Origin: SIG603 sp963621245
GTDB lineage: Bacteria > Bacillota > Clostridia > Oscillospirales > Acutalibacteraceae
DNA: 64,000 nucleotides
Direction of reading: 5' to 3'
NCBI GenBank assembly: GCA_963621245.1
Contig: CAVFCW010000011.1
Location: 1 to 64,000 of the forward strand
The notes below the pieces were generated by a model. That model was given only the letters and a program-made list of their open reading frames with translations. It was not told where the DNA came from and searched no databases. Shown here piece after piece: positions 27,400-34,683 of the stretch. The translations under genes and the position numbers were made by a program. Each line of letters begins with the position of its first letter. Positions within the stretch are counted from its first letter, which is position 1.

Positions 27400-27999
27400 A
27401 TGAAAAAAGTATTGTACGTGATTATCGCTCTTGCTTTGGCGGCTTCTTTTACGGCTTGCACAAGCAGCAGCGATTCTGGCGCTTCATCGTCCGTTTTGGA
27501 CAGTTCCGCCACTTCTGCGACCGAAACAAGTGCTGTTCCTTCGGCTACAACAGATCCGACTGCGACAGCGGATCCTTCAGCTACGGCAGATCCCTCGGCT
27601 ACAACCGATCCTTCGGCTACCGCCGATCCCACGGCTTCGTCTGCGAGCGAAACCTCCAAGGCAACAACTGCAGACGGCGAGGTTGAAGCGGCTGTTGCAA
27701 ACGCACCCGATGTCAACATAAGAGCAGAGGCTAACACCAACTGTTCTATTGTTGGAACAGCGTCCGAGGGAGAGGCTTTTGAGCTTGTCTCGGAGGATGA
27801 CGGCACGGGCTTTATCGGAATTAAATATAACGGAACAACCTGTTATATTTCTTCCACTTATGCTTACATCGATACAGTTTCCGAGGACGAGATTACCGAG
27901 TCGGTCGCAAGCACGGATACTACCGATGATGACGATGAGACTTCGAGCGGAGTTACGGCAGAAACAACCCGTGAGAACGAGGATGGAATGAAGAGATAA
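27400..27999 (+). CDS. Lipoprotein with Thr/Pro-rich repeat linker and SH3b domain
   Basis: About 199 residues. A lipoprotein signal (KKVLYVIIALALAASFTAC) ends in the lipobox Cys. Next comes a low-complexity linker of hexapeptide repeats of the type SATADP/SATTDP, then a bacterial SH3 domain (VNIRAEANTNCSIVG... TCYISSTYAYI) and an acidic tail. Probably anchored outside the membrane with the linker spanning the wall; SH3b domains often bind cell-wall peptides. ATG 27400 chosen over an in-frame TTG six bases upstream because AGAGG is 7 nt before it. Confidence 0.8.
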   Translation: MKKVLYVIIALALAASFTACTSSSDSGASSSVLDSSATSATETSAVPSATTDPTATADPSATADPSATTDPSATADPTASSASETSKATTADGEVEAAVANAPDVNIRAEANTNCSIVGTASEGEAFELVSEDDGTGFIGIKYNGTTCYISSTYAYIDTVSEDEITESVASTDTTDDDDETSSGVTAETTRENEDGMKR

Positions 28000-28005
28000 T
28001 ATTTA

Positions 28006-28040
28006 AGGCAGATGAAGTAAAATTCGTCTGCCTTTTATTT
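28006..28040 (+). terminator. Terminator after the lipoprotein gene
   Basis: Stem aggcagatgaa / ttcgtctgcct (one G-U) followed by a T-rich run. Confidence 0.85.
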
Positions 28041-28067
28041 TTACACAAAATAAAATCAAAATAGTTG

Positions 28068-28128
28068 TTGACAAAGCTAACTTTAGTGTATATAATAGTT
28101 TCAGTTAGTAAGTGACAACTAACTTTAG
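28068..28128 (+). promoter_or_regulatory. Consensus promoter with duplicated operator-like element
   Basis: TTGACA (28068-28073), exactly 17 bp, TATAAT (28091-28096): a perfect sigma-A promoter. The 10-mer CTAACTTTAG, itself with CTAA/TTAG symmetry, occurs at 28077-28086 inside the spacer and again at 28119-28128, 42 bp (four helical turns) downstream. GTTAG...CTAAC at 28104-28123 adds an inverted repeat. The regulator gene at 28376 is the likely binder. Confidence 0.65.
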
Positions 28129-28155
28129 TAAGGCGTAATTTTAAGGGAGGTACCG

Positions 28156-28329
28156 ATGATGCTTGGGAACTTGAATCTTTCCACGATTGCTGTTCTTGCG
28201 GTTCTTGTGCTTATAATCGTGCTCATCGTTCGTTCGATAATCAAAGACAGAAAAAACGGTAAGTCTCTTTGCGGCGGCAATTGTCAGCACTGCGGCGGTG
28301 CATGCTCTTGTCACACAAAAAAGTCTTAA
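28156..28329 (+). CDS. FeoB-associated-type Cys-rich small membrane protein
   Basis: 57 residues. One N-terminal transmembrane helix (LSTIAVLAVLVLIIVLIV), a basic stop-transfer RSIIKDRKNGK, then a cysteine cluster CGGNCQHCGGACSC. This matches the small proteins often encoded beside FeoB in Clostridia, thought to help ferrous iron uptake. No feoA or feoB is present here. GGGAGG at 28145-28150 fits either ATG (28156 or 28159). The metal link is supported by the DtxR-like gene that follows. Confidence 0.8.
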   Translation: MMLGNLNLSTIAVLAVLVLIIVLIVRSIIKDRKNGKSLCGGNCQHCGGACSCHTKKS

Positions 28330-28336
28330 TTTTCTC

Positions 28337-28358
28337 AGTGCTTTCAAGCACTTTTTTT
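28337..28358 (+). terminator. Short terminator between the small protein and the regulator
   Basis: AGTGCT-ttca-AGCACT followed by seven T (28352-28358). It may attenuate transcription into the regulator gene. Confidence 0.6.
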
Positions 28359-28375
28359 CAAGGTAGGGGTAAGTG

Positions 28376-28765
28376 ATGGCTAACCGAAATCAAATTTTAA
28401 CAGCAGCGAATATAAGATATCTTTTGGCGCTTAAAACGCTTTGCCCCGAAGACGGTTACACAAGGTGCGTTCATGTGGCGGACAAACTTGGCATTTCAAA
28501 ACCGAGTGTACACGCAATGATGAACAGCCTCAAAGATATGAAACTTATTGAAAAAGATCACTACGGAACGGTTCGTTTTACCGCCGAGGGCTATCGGTTG
28601 AGCAGTTTGTACGAGGATTATTATTCCATTGTGAGCGAGTCCCTTGCGGATAAGTTCAGCGATGAGAAGTATCTTGAGCTTGCCGTTTGTGCTTTTCTTG
28701 CGGAAATTCCGCCCGAAAGGCTCGAATCTCTCAGAAACAAAGACGCAGAGAAAACCGCTTCCTAA
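28376..28765 (+). CDS. DtxR/MntR-family metal-dependent regulator (short form)
   Basis: 129 residues. N-terminal winged HTH: DKLGISKPSVHAMMNSLKDMKLI then the wing FTAEGY, matching the DtxR/MntR DNA-binding domain. A shortened helical region follows; there is no SH3-like third domain. Probably senses Fe(II) or Mn(II) and represses this cluster. ATG 28376 chosen over GTG 28373, with AGGTAGGGG 6 nt upstream. Metal specificity cannot be set, but flavodoxin and the Feo-type protein in the cluster favour iron. Confidence 0.75.
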   Translation: MANRNQILTAANIRYLLALKTLCPEDGYTRCVHVADKLGISKPSVHAMMNSLKDMKLIEKDHYGTVRFTAEGYRLSSLYEDYYSIVSESLADKFSDEKYLELAVCAFLAEIPPERLESLRNKDAEKTAS

Positions 28766-28826
28766 GAAAATCCAAATTTCAGCTGTTTCGGAGCAAAATC
28801 CGTGACAGCTAAAAATCAAGGATATA

Positions 28827-28842
28827 GTTAGTCTATTCTAAC
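28827..28842 (+). promoter_or_regulatory. Candidate metal-regulator operator before the DUF3793 gene
   Basis: GTTAG-TCTATT-CTAAC inverted repeat, 17 bp before the DUF3793 start codon. Shares CTAA/TTAG half-sites with the elements at 28077 and 28119. Confidence 0.5.
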
Positions 28843-28858
28843 CAAAGAGGTAAAAGAA

Positions 28859-29416
28859 ATGTCCGAGGAATACATCATACGCCATTGCGCACCCACGCTT
28901 GCTGGACTTAAAACGGCGAATATGTTTACATATCAATATAACGATATAAACGAGGTGCTTAAGTCTCTTCGCGCGTGGAATAAAATTCTCTCAAAAAAGG
29001 GAATGAGAATCATCCCTCTTTGCGCATCAAACGGAAAGGTTATAGTTTATCTCTATCGCATAAATTCACTGAAAAACGATTTAGCCGATGATAAGGCGTC
29101 TCTTCTTTTGAATCGTTTAGGCTATGAATCGGATAATCCGAACAAGTGCCTTTATGAATTGAGACGGCACTTAAGCGAAAGCGGGGGCGGATCGTTTCCG
29201 CATGAAATCGGTTTGTTTCTTGGCTATCCGCCCGATGATGTTTTGGGCTTTATCGAGAAAAAGAAACCGCCTTATGAGCTTGTCGGCAACTGGAAAGTTT
29301 ACAGCAATCCCGAGGAGGCGCAGAGAAAATTCGATCTATACAGAAAATGCACGGATATTTACGGCAAACTTTGGCGTGAGGGCGTTTCAATAGGCAAACT
29401 TGCGGTTAAAGCTTAA
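28859..29416 (+). CDS. DUF3793 family protein
   Basis: 185 residues, soluble, no signal peptide. Recognised by HCAPTLAGLKTANMF at the start and the core HEIGLFLGYPPDDVLGF with a C-terminal YRKCTDIYGKLW. Function unknown. In Clostridia this family is usually next to flavodoxin and Feo/DtxR-type genes, as here, which suggests a role in low-iron or redox physiology (inference). AGAGG precedes the ATG. Confidence 0.8.
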   Translation: MSEEYIIRHCAPTLAGLKTANMFTYQYNDINEVLKSLRAWNKILSKKGMRIIPLCASNGKVIVYLYRINSLKNDLADDKASLLLNRLGYESDNPNKCLYELRRHLSESGGGSFPHEIGLFLGYPPDDVLGFIEKKKPPYELVGNWKVYSNPEEAQRKFDLYRKCTDIYGKLWREGVSIGKLAVKA

Positions 29417-29479
29417 TTTTGTCAGTCAGTCAATTTGACTTATTAAAATAGAATTTAAAATTTGAAAGGAATTATCAAA

Positions 29480-29902
29480 ATGAGTAAAGTAGCAGTAGTT
29501 TATTGGTCAGGCACAGGAAATACAGAGGCAATGGCAAATTTGGTAGCCGAGGGCGTTCAGGACGCAGGCTCTGAGGCAACTCTCTTCACGGCTTCCGAGT
29601 TCGATTCATCCAAGCTTGCAGACTTTGACGCAGTTGCATTCGGCTGCCCGGCAATGGGTGCAGAAACTCTTGAGGAGGACGAGTTCGATCCGATGTTCTC
29701 CGAGCTTGAGGGTTCACTTTCGGGCAAGAAAATTGCTCTCTTCGGCTCTTACGGCTGGGGCGACGGCGAGTGGATGCGTTCCTGGGAGGAGAGATGCCAG
29801 GGTGACGGCGCAAACCTCGCTTGCGACTTCGTAATTTGCAACGACGCTCCGGACGGTGATGCAGAGGATGCTTGCAAGGCTCTCGGCGCAGCTCTTTGCT
29901 GA
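29480..29902 (+). CDS. Flavodoxin
   Basis: 140 residues. FMN phosphate-binding loop YWSGTGNTEAMA at residues ~8-19, the 50s loop FGCPAMGAE and the 90s segment FGSYGWGDGEWM. Short-chain flavodoxin that replaces ferredoxin as an electron carrier when iron is scarce. ATG 29480 is preferred over the in-frame TTG at 29462; AAAGGA lies 9 nt upstream. AGTCAATTTGACT (29428-29440), a perfect 13-bp palindrome, lies upstream. Confidence 0.95.
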   Translation: MSKVAVVYWSGTGNTEAMANLVAEGVQDAGSEATLFTASEFDSSKLADFDAVAFGCPAMGAETLEEDEFDPMFSELEGSLSGKKIALFGSYGWGDGEWMRSWEERCQGDGANLACDFVICNDAPDGDAEDACKALGAALC

Positions 29903-29919
29903 TTAAAATGTATAAGGTT

Positions 29920-29949
29920 GAGGCAGATCGGGGGATCTGCCTCTTTTTT
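29920..29949 (+). terminator. Terminator after flavodoxin
   Basis: Perfect 10-bp stem gaggcagatc / gatctgcctc, GGGG loop, TTTTTT. Confidence 0.9.
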
Positions 29950-29957
29950 GCACTTAA

Positions 29958-29974
29958 AGTCAAAGAAAGTCAAA
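29958..29974 (+). promoter_or_regulatory. CtsR box upstream of hsp20
   Basis: AGTCAAA-GAA-AGTCAAA is a tandem heptamer matching the CtsR operator consensus (A/G)GTCAAA-NAN-(A/G)GTCAAA. The ctsR gene is in this window at 55210. Confidence 0.7.
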
Positions 29975-29990
29975 GCGGCTCAAATATAAA

Positions 29991-30017
29991 TTAGCACTCT
30001 TATAAATGAAGTGCCAG
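29991..30017 (+). promoter_or_regulatory. Degenerate CIRCE (HrcA) element upstream of hsp20
   Basis: TTAGCACTC, 9-bp spacer, aagtgccag. The left arm is a perfect CIRCE half; the right arm keeps AGTGC and one further base of GAGTGCTAA. Confidence 0.55.
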
Positions 30018-30175
30018 AATTAACAAATCGTTAATAAAAATAGCTAAATTCGTTCATAAACGAAAAGTATTATATAGACGTAAACAGAAGAGAGAGGTAA
30101 GAAAGAGAAAAAGAGCTTACCGAGGTTTACAAAAAGAAAAAGTATGATTGATGAATTTGAAAGGAAGTATGATTT

Positions 30176-30631
30176 ATGTTTGGACTTACACCATTTGACA
30201 GCAGAAGAAATAATTTGACATCTTTCGGTTGGAATCCGTTCTCGGAGCTTGACAGAATGGAAAGCAGCTTGTTCGGCGGCAACTCATTATTTGAGGGCTT
30301 TAAGAGTATGAGAACAGATATTCAGGACAATGGCAAGGAGTACGTTCTCAGCGCAGAATTACCGGGATTTGATAAGTCCGATATTAAGATGAACGTGAAG
30401 AACGATATTCTTACAATCAGCGCCGAGAGAAAGGACGAGGTTGTCGATAACGATGAGAACGGCAACTTTATCAGAAAAGAGCGTTCTTACGGCACATACC
30501 AGAGAAGCTTCGATGTTTCCGGTGTTGATAAAAAGGCTATTAAGGCAAGCTACAAGGACGGCGTTCTTAAACTCACAATGCCTAAGCTTGAAGTAAAGCC
30601 TGAGGATTCCATGAATATCCACATTGATTGA
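30176..30631 (+). CDS. Hsp20/alpha-crystallin small heat-shock protein
   Basis: 151 residues. Alpha-crystallin domain from ~residue 40 with AELPGFDKSDIKMNV, and the C-terminal GVLKLTMPK; the N-terminus begins MFGLTPFDSRR. An ATP-independent holdase that keeps unfolding proteins soluble. Its long leader (more than 100 nt) contains a nested hairpin, GTAAAC..GTTTAC around GGTAAG..CTTACC (30080-30130). A CtsR box and a degenerate CIRCE upstream suggest dual heat-shock control. Confidence 0.93.
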   Translation: MFGLTPFDSRRNNLTSFGWNPFSELDRMESSLFGGNSLFEGFKSMRTDIQDNGKEYVLSAELPGFDKSDIKMNVKNDILTISAERKDEVVDNDENGNFIRKERSYGTYQRSFDVSGVDKKAIKASYKDGVLKLTMPKLEVKPEDSMNIHID

Positions 30632-30651
30632 TAAAAATTCATGCAAGACTT

Positions 30652-30681
30652 AGCGGTGACGGACATTTGTCCGCCATCGCT
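30652..30681 (+). terminator. Probable terminator after hsp20
   Basis: 13-bp arms agcggtgacggac / gtccgccatcgct with one mismatch and one G-U; the T-run is weak (tttctgttt). Confidence 0.6.
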
Positions 30682-30727
30682 TTCTGTTTGCATATACAAA
30701 ATATAGTGATAAATACAGAATATAACC

Positions 30728-30756
30728 TTGATTTTGTTTACAAAAAGAATTATACT
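30728..30756 (+). promoter_or_regulatory. nrdR promoter
   Basis: TTGATT (30728-30733), 17 bp, TATACT (30751-30756). Confidence 0.6.
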
Positions 30757-30804
30757 AAGCGTGAAAAACAATTCGAAAAAAACAATTTTAGGAGATATTA
30801 TGTT

Positions 30805-31263
30805 ATGAAATGCCCCTTTTGTTCATATGCCGACAGCAAGGTAGTAGATTCAAGACCTACTCTCGAGGGCGAGAAAATTCGCCGCAGAAGAGAGTGCCTC
30901 AAGTGCGGTAAAAGATTTACTACTTTTGAAGTGATAGAGTCCGTTCCGCTTATTGTTGTTAAAAAAGATAAATCAAGACAGGAGTTTGACCGCAAAAAAC
31001 TTCTTGACGGCCTTATGAGAGCGTGCGAGAAAAGACCCGTGTCCTATGCAAAAATGAACGAGATTGTGGACGAAATCGAGGTTCTTCTCTCAAATTCCAG
31101 CGACAGAGAAATTCCGTCATCGCTTATCGGCACATATGTACTCGAGAAACTCAGAGAAGTTGACGAGGTAGCCTATATCAGATTTGCTTCCGTTTACCGT
31201 GAGTTCAGCGATATTGACAGCTTTATGGACGAGCTGCAAAAAATGAAGAACGCAAAGAAATAA
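30805..31263 (+). CDS. nrdR: Transcriptional repressor NrdR
   Basis: 152 residues, normal length. N-terminal zinc ribbon MKCPFC...RRRRECLKCGKRFTTFE with four Cys, then an ATP-cone domain (VVKKDKSRQEFDRKKL... YVLEKLREVDEVAYIRFASVYR). Represses ribonucleotide reductase genes in response to (d)ATP. ATG 30805 chosen, with AGGAG at 30790-30794, over an upstream extension. No ribonucleotide reductase gene in this window. Confidence 0.96.
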   Translation: MKCPFCSYADSKVVDSRPTLEGEKIRRRRECLKCGKRFTTFEVIESVPLIVVKKDKSRQEFDRKKLLDGLMRACEKRPVSYAKMNEIVDEIEVLLSNSSDREIPSSLIGTYVLEKLREVDEVAYIRFASVYREFSDIDSFMDELQKMKNAKK

Positions 31264-31282
31264 GCAGTGAAATGAGCTGTTT

Positions 31283-31308
31283 AAAAGCACCGACAAAGGT
31301 GCTTTTTC
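31283..31308 (+). terminator. Terminator after nrdR
   Basis: aaaagcacc / ggtgctttt stem with a gacaaa loop and T-run. Confidence 0.85.
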
Positions 31309-31318
31309 TTTTGCCTTC

Positions 31319-31347
31319 TTGATTTAAAACGCAATACAATGTATAAT
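31319..31347 (+). promoter_or_regulatory. Promoter of the ABC-F gene
   Basis: TTGATT (31319-31324), 17 bp, TATAAT (31342-31347). The ~95-nt leader contains a hairpin at 31389-31413 followed by attttga. Confidence 0.65.
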
Positions 31348-31444
31348 CTTAATATGGCTTATTGCCGAATTAAGATATAAAACCAACCCAAGATCTTGCA
31401 TTTGCAAGTCTTGATTTTGATATTCAGAAAGAAAGACAGTATTT

Positions 31445-33373
31445 ATGGCAGAATTAACCGTCAATAACCTCCGAAAAAGCTTCGGAGAGGACGATATAAT
31501 TGAAAATATAAGCTTTGAGGTTCAAAAAAACGACCACATCGGACTTGTGGGAATTAACGGTTCGGGCAAAACAACGCTTTTTAAGGTGCTTTGCGGCGAC
31601 TATATCGCCGATGAGGGCGGATTCTCACTCGGAAAAAACGTGACCGTGGGCTACATGGAACAGCACGTTTGCCGCAATGACGAAATTTCGGCTTACTCAG
31701 AAGTTGAGTCCGTTTTCGCCGATTTGATAGAGACGGAAAACCGCCTTGCGGAAATCAGCCGACTTATTCAAAACGGTGAGGGAGACCTCGAGGAGCTTGT
31801 GCAAAAGCAGAGTGTTCTTCACGATAAGTATCTGATGAATGACGGAATGACTTTCAGAAGCCGAGTGAGAAGTACAATGCTCGGTCTCGGTTTCAGTGAG
31901 GATCAGCTTTATTTGCCCGTCGGCGTTTTGAGCGGCGGTCAAAAGGGAAAACTTCAGCTTGCAAAAATGTTACTTAGCAATTCAAGCTTGTTGCTTCTCG
32001 ATGAGCCGACAAACCACCTCGATATTCAGGCGACGGAATGGCTCGAAGAATTTTTGAAGGGATATTCGGGCGCATTTATAGTTATCTCGCACGACCGTTA
32101 TTTTCTCGATTCTGTAACAAACAGAATTTTCGAGATGGAAAACAAGCATCTTACCGCATACAAGGGGAATTACACCGCATATATCGCACAAAAAGAGGAG
32201 GCACGCCTTGCAAAACAGCGTGTCTACGATGCAACTCAGAAAGAAATTTCAAGAATTGAGGGCATAATAGAACAGCAGAAAAGATGGAATCAGGCAAGAA
32301 ACTATGTTACGATTGCCAGCAAGCAAAAGTCTATCGACCGTTTGGCTCAAACTCTCGATAAGCCAGAGGACGAACCCGATGTTATCGACTTTAAGTTTCA
32401 CGCTTCGAGACGAGGCGGAAACGATGTTCTTGAGGCAAAAAAGCTTGCTTTGAGTTTTGACGGCAAAAAGCTTTTTGAGAATGTCAGCTTTGAAATTCAC
32501 CGTCAGGAGAAAATATTTATCATCGGCCCCAACGGTTGCGGTAAAACTTCACTTCTCAAAATTTTACTTGGAATTTACAAACAGAACAGCGGAAATTTAC
32601 GTTACGGTGCTAACATAGATGTCGGTTATTATGATCAGTCCCAGAGAAGCCTTGACGACTCTAAGCTTGTAATTGACGAAATATGGGATTTGCACCCGCA
32701 AATGACCATGTCCGAAGTAAGGGGAGCGCTTGCCGTTTTCCTTTTCAAGGGTGAAGATGTCTACAAGCCTGTTTCTGGTCTTTCGGGCGGCGAGAGAGCG
32801 AGAATATTACTTCTCAAGCTTATGCTTGCCGACACGAATTTTCTCATTCTTGACGAGCCGACAAACCACCTTGACATCACGTCAAGAGAGGCACTTGAGG
32901 ACGCTTTAAAGGGCTATGACGGTACGCTTTTGGTTGTTTCTCACGATAGATACCTGATTAACAAGCTTGCCGATAAGGTTTTGTATCTTAATTCGGACGG
33001 CATTACCGAATATATCGGTAATTACGATAATTATCTTGAGAAAAAAGAAAAGGAAACCGTAAAAGTCGAAGAACCAGTTAAGCGTGAAGAAAAGCAGACG
33101 GAATATAAGCTTAACAAGGAGCGCAGAAGCGAGATAAGAAAGATGCGCACGAAGCTTAGAAATTGTGAAACGGCGATTGAAAACAACGAGGCAAAGGCGG
33201 CACAAATTGAGGAGCAGCTTTCAGACCCCGATGTTATATCGGTTTACGAGGAAGTGAAAAGACTTTCTGACGAGCTTGACGCCGTAAAGGCGGACGGCGA
33301 GGCACTTATGGAAGAGTGGGAAGAACTCACGGAGTGGCTTGAAGAGAATGATCATAGTGACGGTGAAAAATAA
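31445..33373 (+). CDS. ABC-F family ATPase (YdiF/Uup-like)
   Basis: 642 residues. Two ABC domains in tandem without membrane segments: Walker A GINGSGKTTL and GPNGCGKTSL, signatures VLSGGQKGKLQLAKM and GLSGGERARIL, and twin DEPTNHLDI Walker B strings. The charged interdomain linker lies around residues 230-300 and a C-terminal coiled coil (~540-640) follows. ABC-F proteins bind the ribosomal E site and act on stalled or drug-bound ribosomes; housekeeping versus antibiotic-protection role cannot be told. Eight nt before mtaB. Confidence 0.93.
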   Translation: MAELTVNNLRKSFGEDDIIENISFEVQKNDHIGLVGINGSGKTTLFKVLCGDYIADEGGFSLGKNVTVGYMEQHVCRNDEISAYSEVESVFADLIETENRLAEISRLIQNGEGDLEELVQKQSVLHDKYLMNDGMTFRSRVRSTMLGLGFSEDQLYLPVGVLSGGQKGKLQLAKMLLSNSSLLLLDEPTNHLDIQATEWLEEFLKGYSGAFIVISHDRYFLDSVTNRIFEMENKHLTAYKGNYTAYIAQKEEARLAKQRVYDATQKEISRIEGIIEQQKRWNQARNYVTIASKQKSIDRLAQTLDKPEDEPDVIDFKFHASRRGGNDVLEAKKLALSFDGKKLFENVSFEIHRQEKIFIIGPNGCGKTSLLKILLGIYKQNSGNLRYGANIDVGYYDQSQRSLDDSKLVIDEIWDLHPQMTMSEVRGALAVFLFKGEDVYKPVSGLSGGERARILLLKLMLADTNFLILDEPTNHLDITSREALEDALKGYDGTLLVVSHDRYLINKLADKVLYLNSDGITEYIGNYDNYLEKKEKETVKVEEPVKREEKQTEYKLNKERRSEIRKMRTKLRNCETAIENNEAKAAQIEEQLSDPDVISVYEEVKRLSDELDAVKADGEALMEEWEELTEWLEENDHSDGEK

Positions 33374-33381
33374 AGAACAAA

Positions 33382-34665
33382 ATGAAGGTTAAATTTTATA
33401 CTCTTGGCTGTAAAGTCAATCAATACGAATCAGAAGCCATGCTTAATATGCTTGAAAATAAGGGCATTGCAAAAGCGGGAACTGACGAAAGCGCAGATAT
33501 TGTGGTTGTGAATTCCTGTACGGTTACCGCACAGAGCGATCACAAGGTAAGACAAACTTTGCACAGAGCAAAGAAGGATAATCCTGGAGCTATCGCCGTG
33601 ATAACGGGCTGTATGGTTCAGGCGTTTCCCGAGGACTCCGAGAGGCTAACGGACGCAGACATAATACTCGGAAACTCCGAGCGAAAGAATATGTTCGATC
33701 ACATCATGAATTTTCTTTCCACTAAGCAGAGAATCGTGGACGTTAAGCCGCACGAAAAGGAAGAAAAGTTTGAGCAGATGAAAGTAAGCTCCTACTCAGA
33801 GAGAACGAGAGCGTTCGTTAAAATTGAGGACGGCTGCAACAGATTCTGCTCCTACTGCATTATTCCTTATGCGAGGGGAAGAGTTCGCTCAAAACCTATG
33901 GAGGACTTGAAAGAGGAGCTTAGCGAGCTTGCCGCAAACGGTTACAAGGAAGTTGTTCTTACGGGAATAAATCTTTCGTGTTACGGCGGTGAATTCGGTC
34001 TTAATTTGTGTGACGCCATTGAGGCGGCATGCGAGACGGACGGAATCGAGAGAGTTCGTTTGGGTTCGCTTGAACCGGAACAGCTTTCCGAGGACGTAAT
34101 AAACCGTATGGCTAAGCAGAAAAAGCTTTGCCCGCAGTTTCATTTGTCGTTGCAGTCCGGAAGTGACGGCACACTAAAGCGTATGAACAGGCATTATTCT
34201 TGTGACGAATATCGTGAGATAGTGGCTAATTTGCGAAAAGCCTTTGATAATGTGGCGATAACCACCGATATAATGGTTGGTTTTGCGGGAGAAACTGACG
34301 AAGAATTTGAGGAAAGCCTTGCTTTTGCAAAGGAAATTGCTTTTGCAAAGGTTCATGTTTTCGCTTATTCGAGACGCCCCGGAACAAGAGCCTATGACGC
34401 GCCGAATCAGGTTAACAACCGCACCAAGGAAGAGCGCAGTCACAGAATGATAGAGCTTACAAAGAGCACGCAAGAGGCTTTTGCAAGAGCACAGATAGGT
34501 AAAAGAGAGCCTGTCCTTTTTGAAAGAAGAAAGAAGAACGGTATGCTTGAGGGTTATACCATGAATTACACGCCGGTTCTTTTTGATACCGATGAAGACC
34601 TTCAGGGTAAAATTGCAGATGTTGCGATAGTCGACTACAAGGACGGTTATTGCATAGCTAAATAA
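33382..34665 (+). CDS. mtaB: tRNA t6A37 methylthiotransferase MtaB
   Basis: 427 residues. N-terminal UPF0004 domain TLGCKVNQYESEAM with three cluster-binding Cys, radical-SAM motif DGCNRFCSYCIIPYARG (CxxxCxxC), and a C-terminal TRAM-like region. Length and KVNQYE string favour MtaB (ms2t6A) over MiaB or RimO. Adds methylthio to t6A37 of Lys-tRNA. Follows the ABC-F gene closely, so both translation-related genes share a transcript. Confidence 0.92.
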   Translation: MKVKFYTLGCKVNQYESEAMLNMLENKGIAKAGTDESADIVVVNSCTVTAQSDHKVRQTLHRAKKDNPGAIAVITGCMVQAFPEDSERLTDADIILGNSERKNMFDHIMNFLSTKQRIVDVKPHEKEEKFEQMKVSSYSERTRAFVKIEDGCNRFCSYCIIPYARGRVRSKPMEDLKEELSELAANGYKEVVLTGINLSCYGGEFGLNLCDAIEAACETDGIERVRLGSLEPEQLSEDVINRMAKQKKLCPQFHLSLQSGSDGTLKRMNRHYSCDEYREIVANLRKAFDNVAITTDIMVGFAGETDEEFEESLAFAKEIAFAKVHVFAYSRRPGTRAYDAPNQVNNRTKEERSHRMIELTKSTQEAFARAQIGKREPVLFERRKKNGMLEGYTMNYTPVLFDTDEDLQGKIADVAIVDYKDGYCIAK

Positions 34666-34683
34666 ACTAAAGAGGTATAAGGT

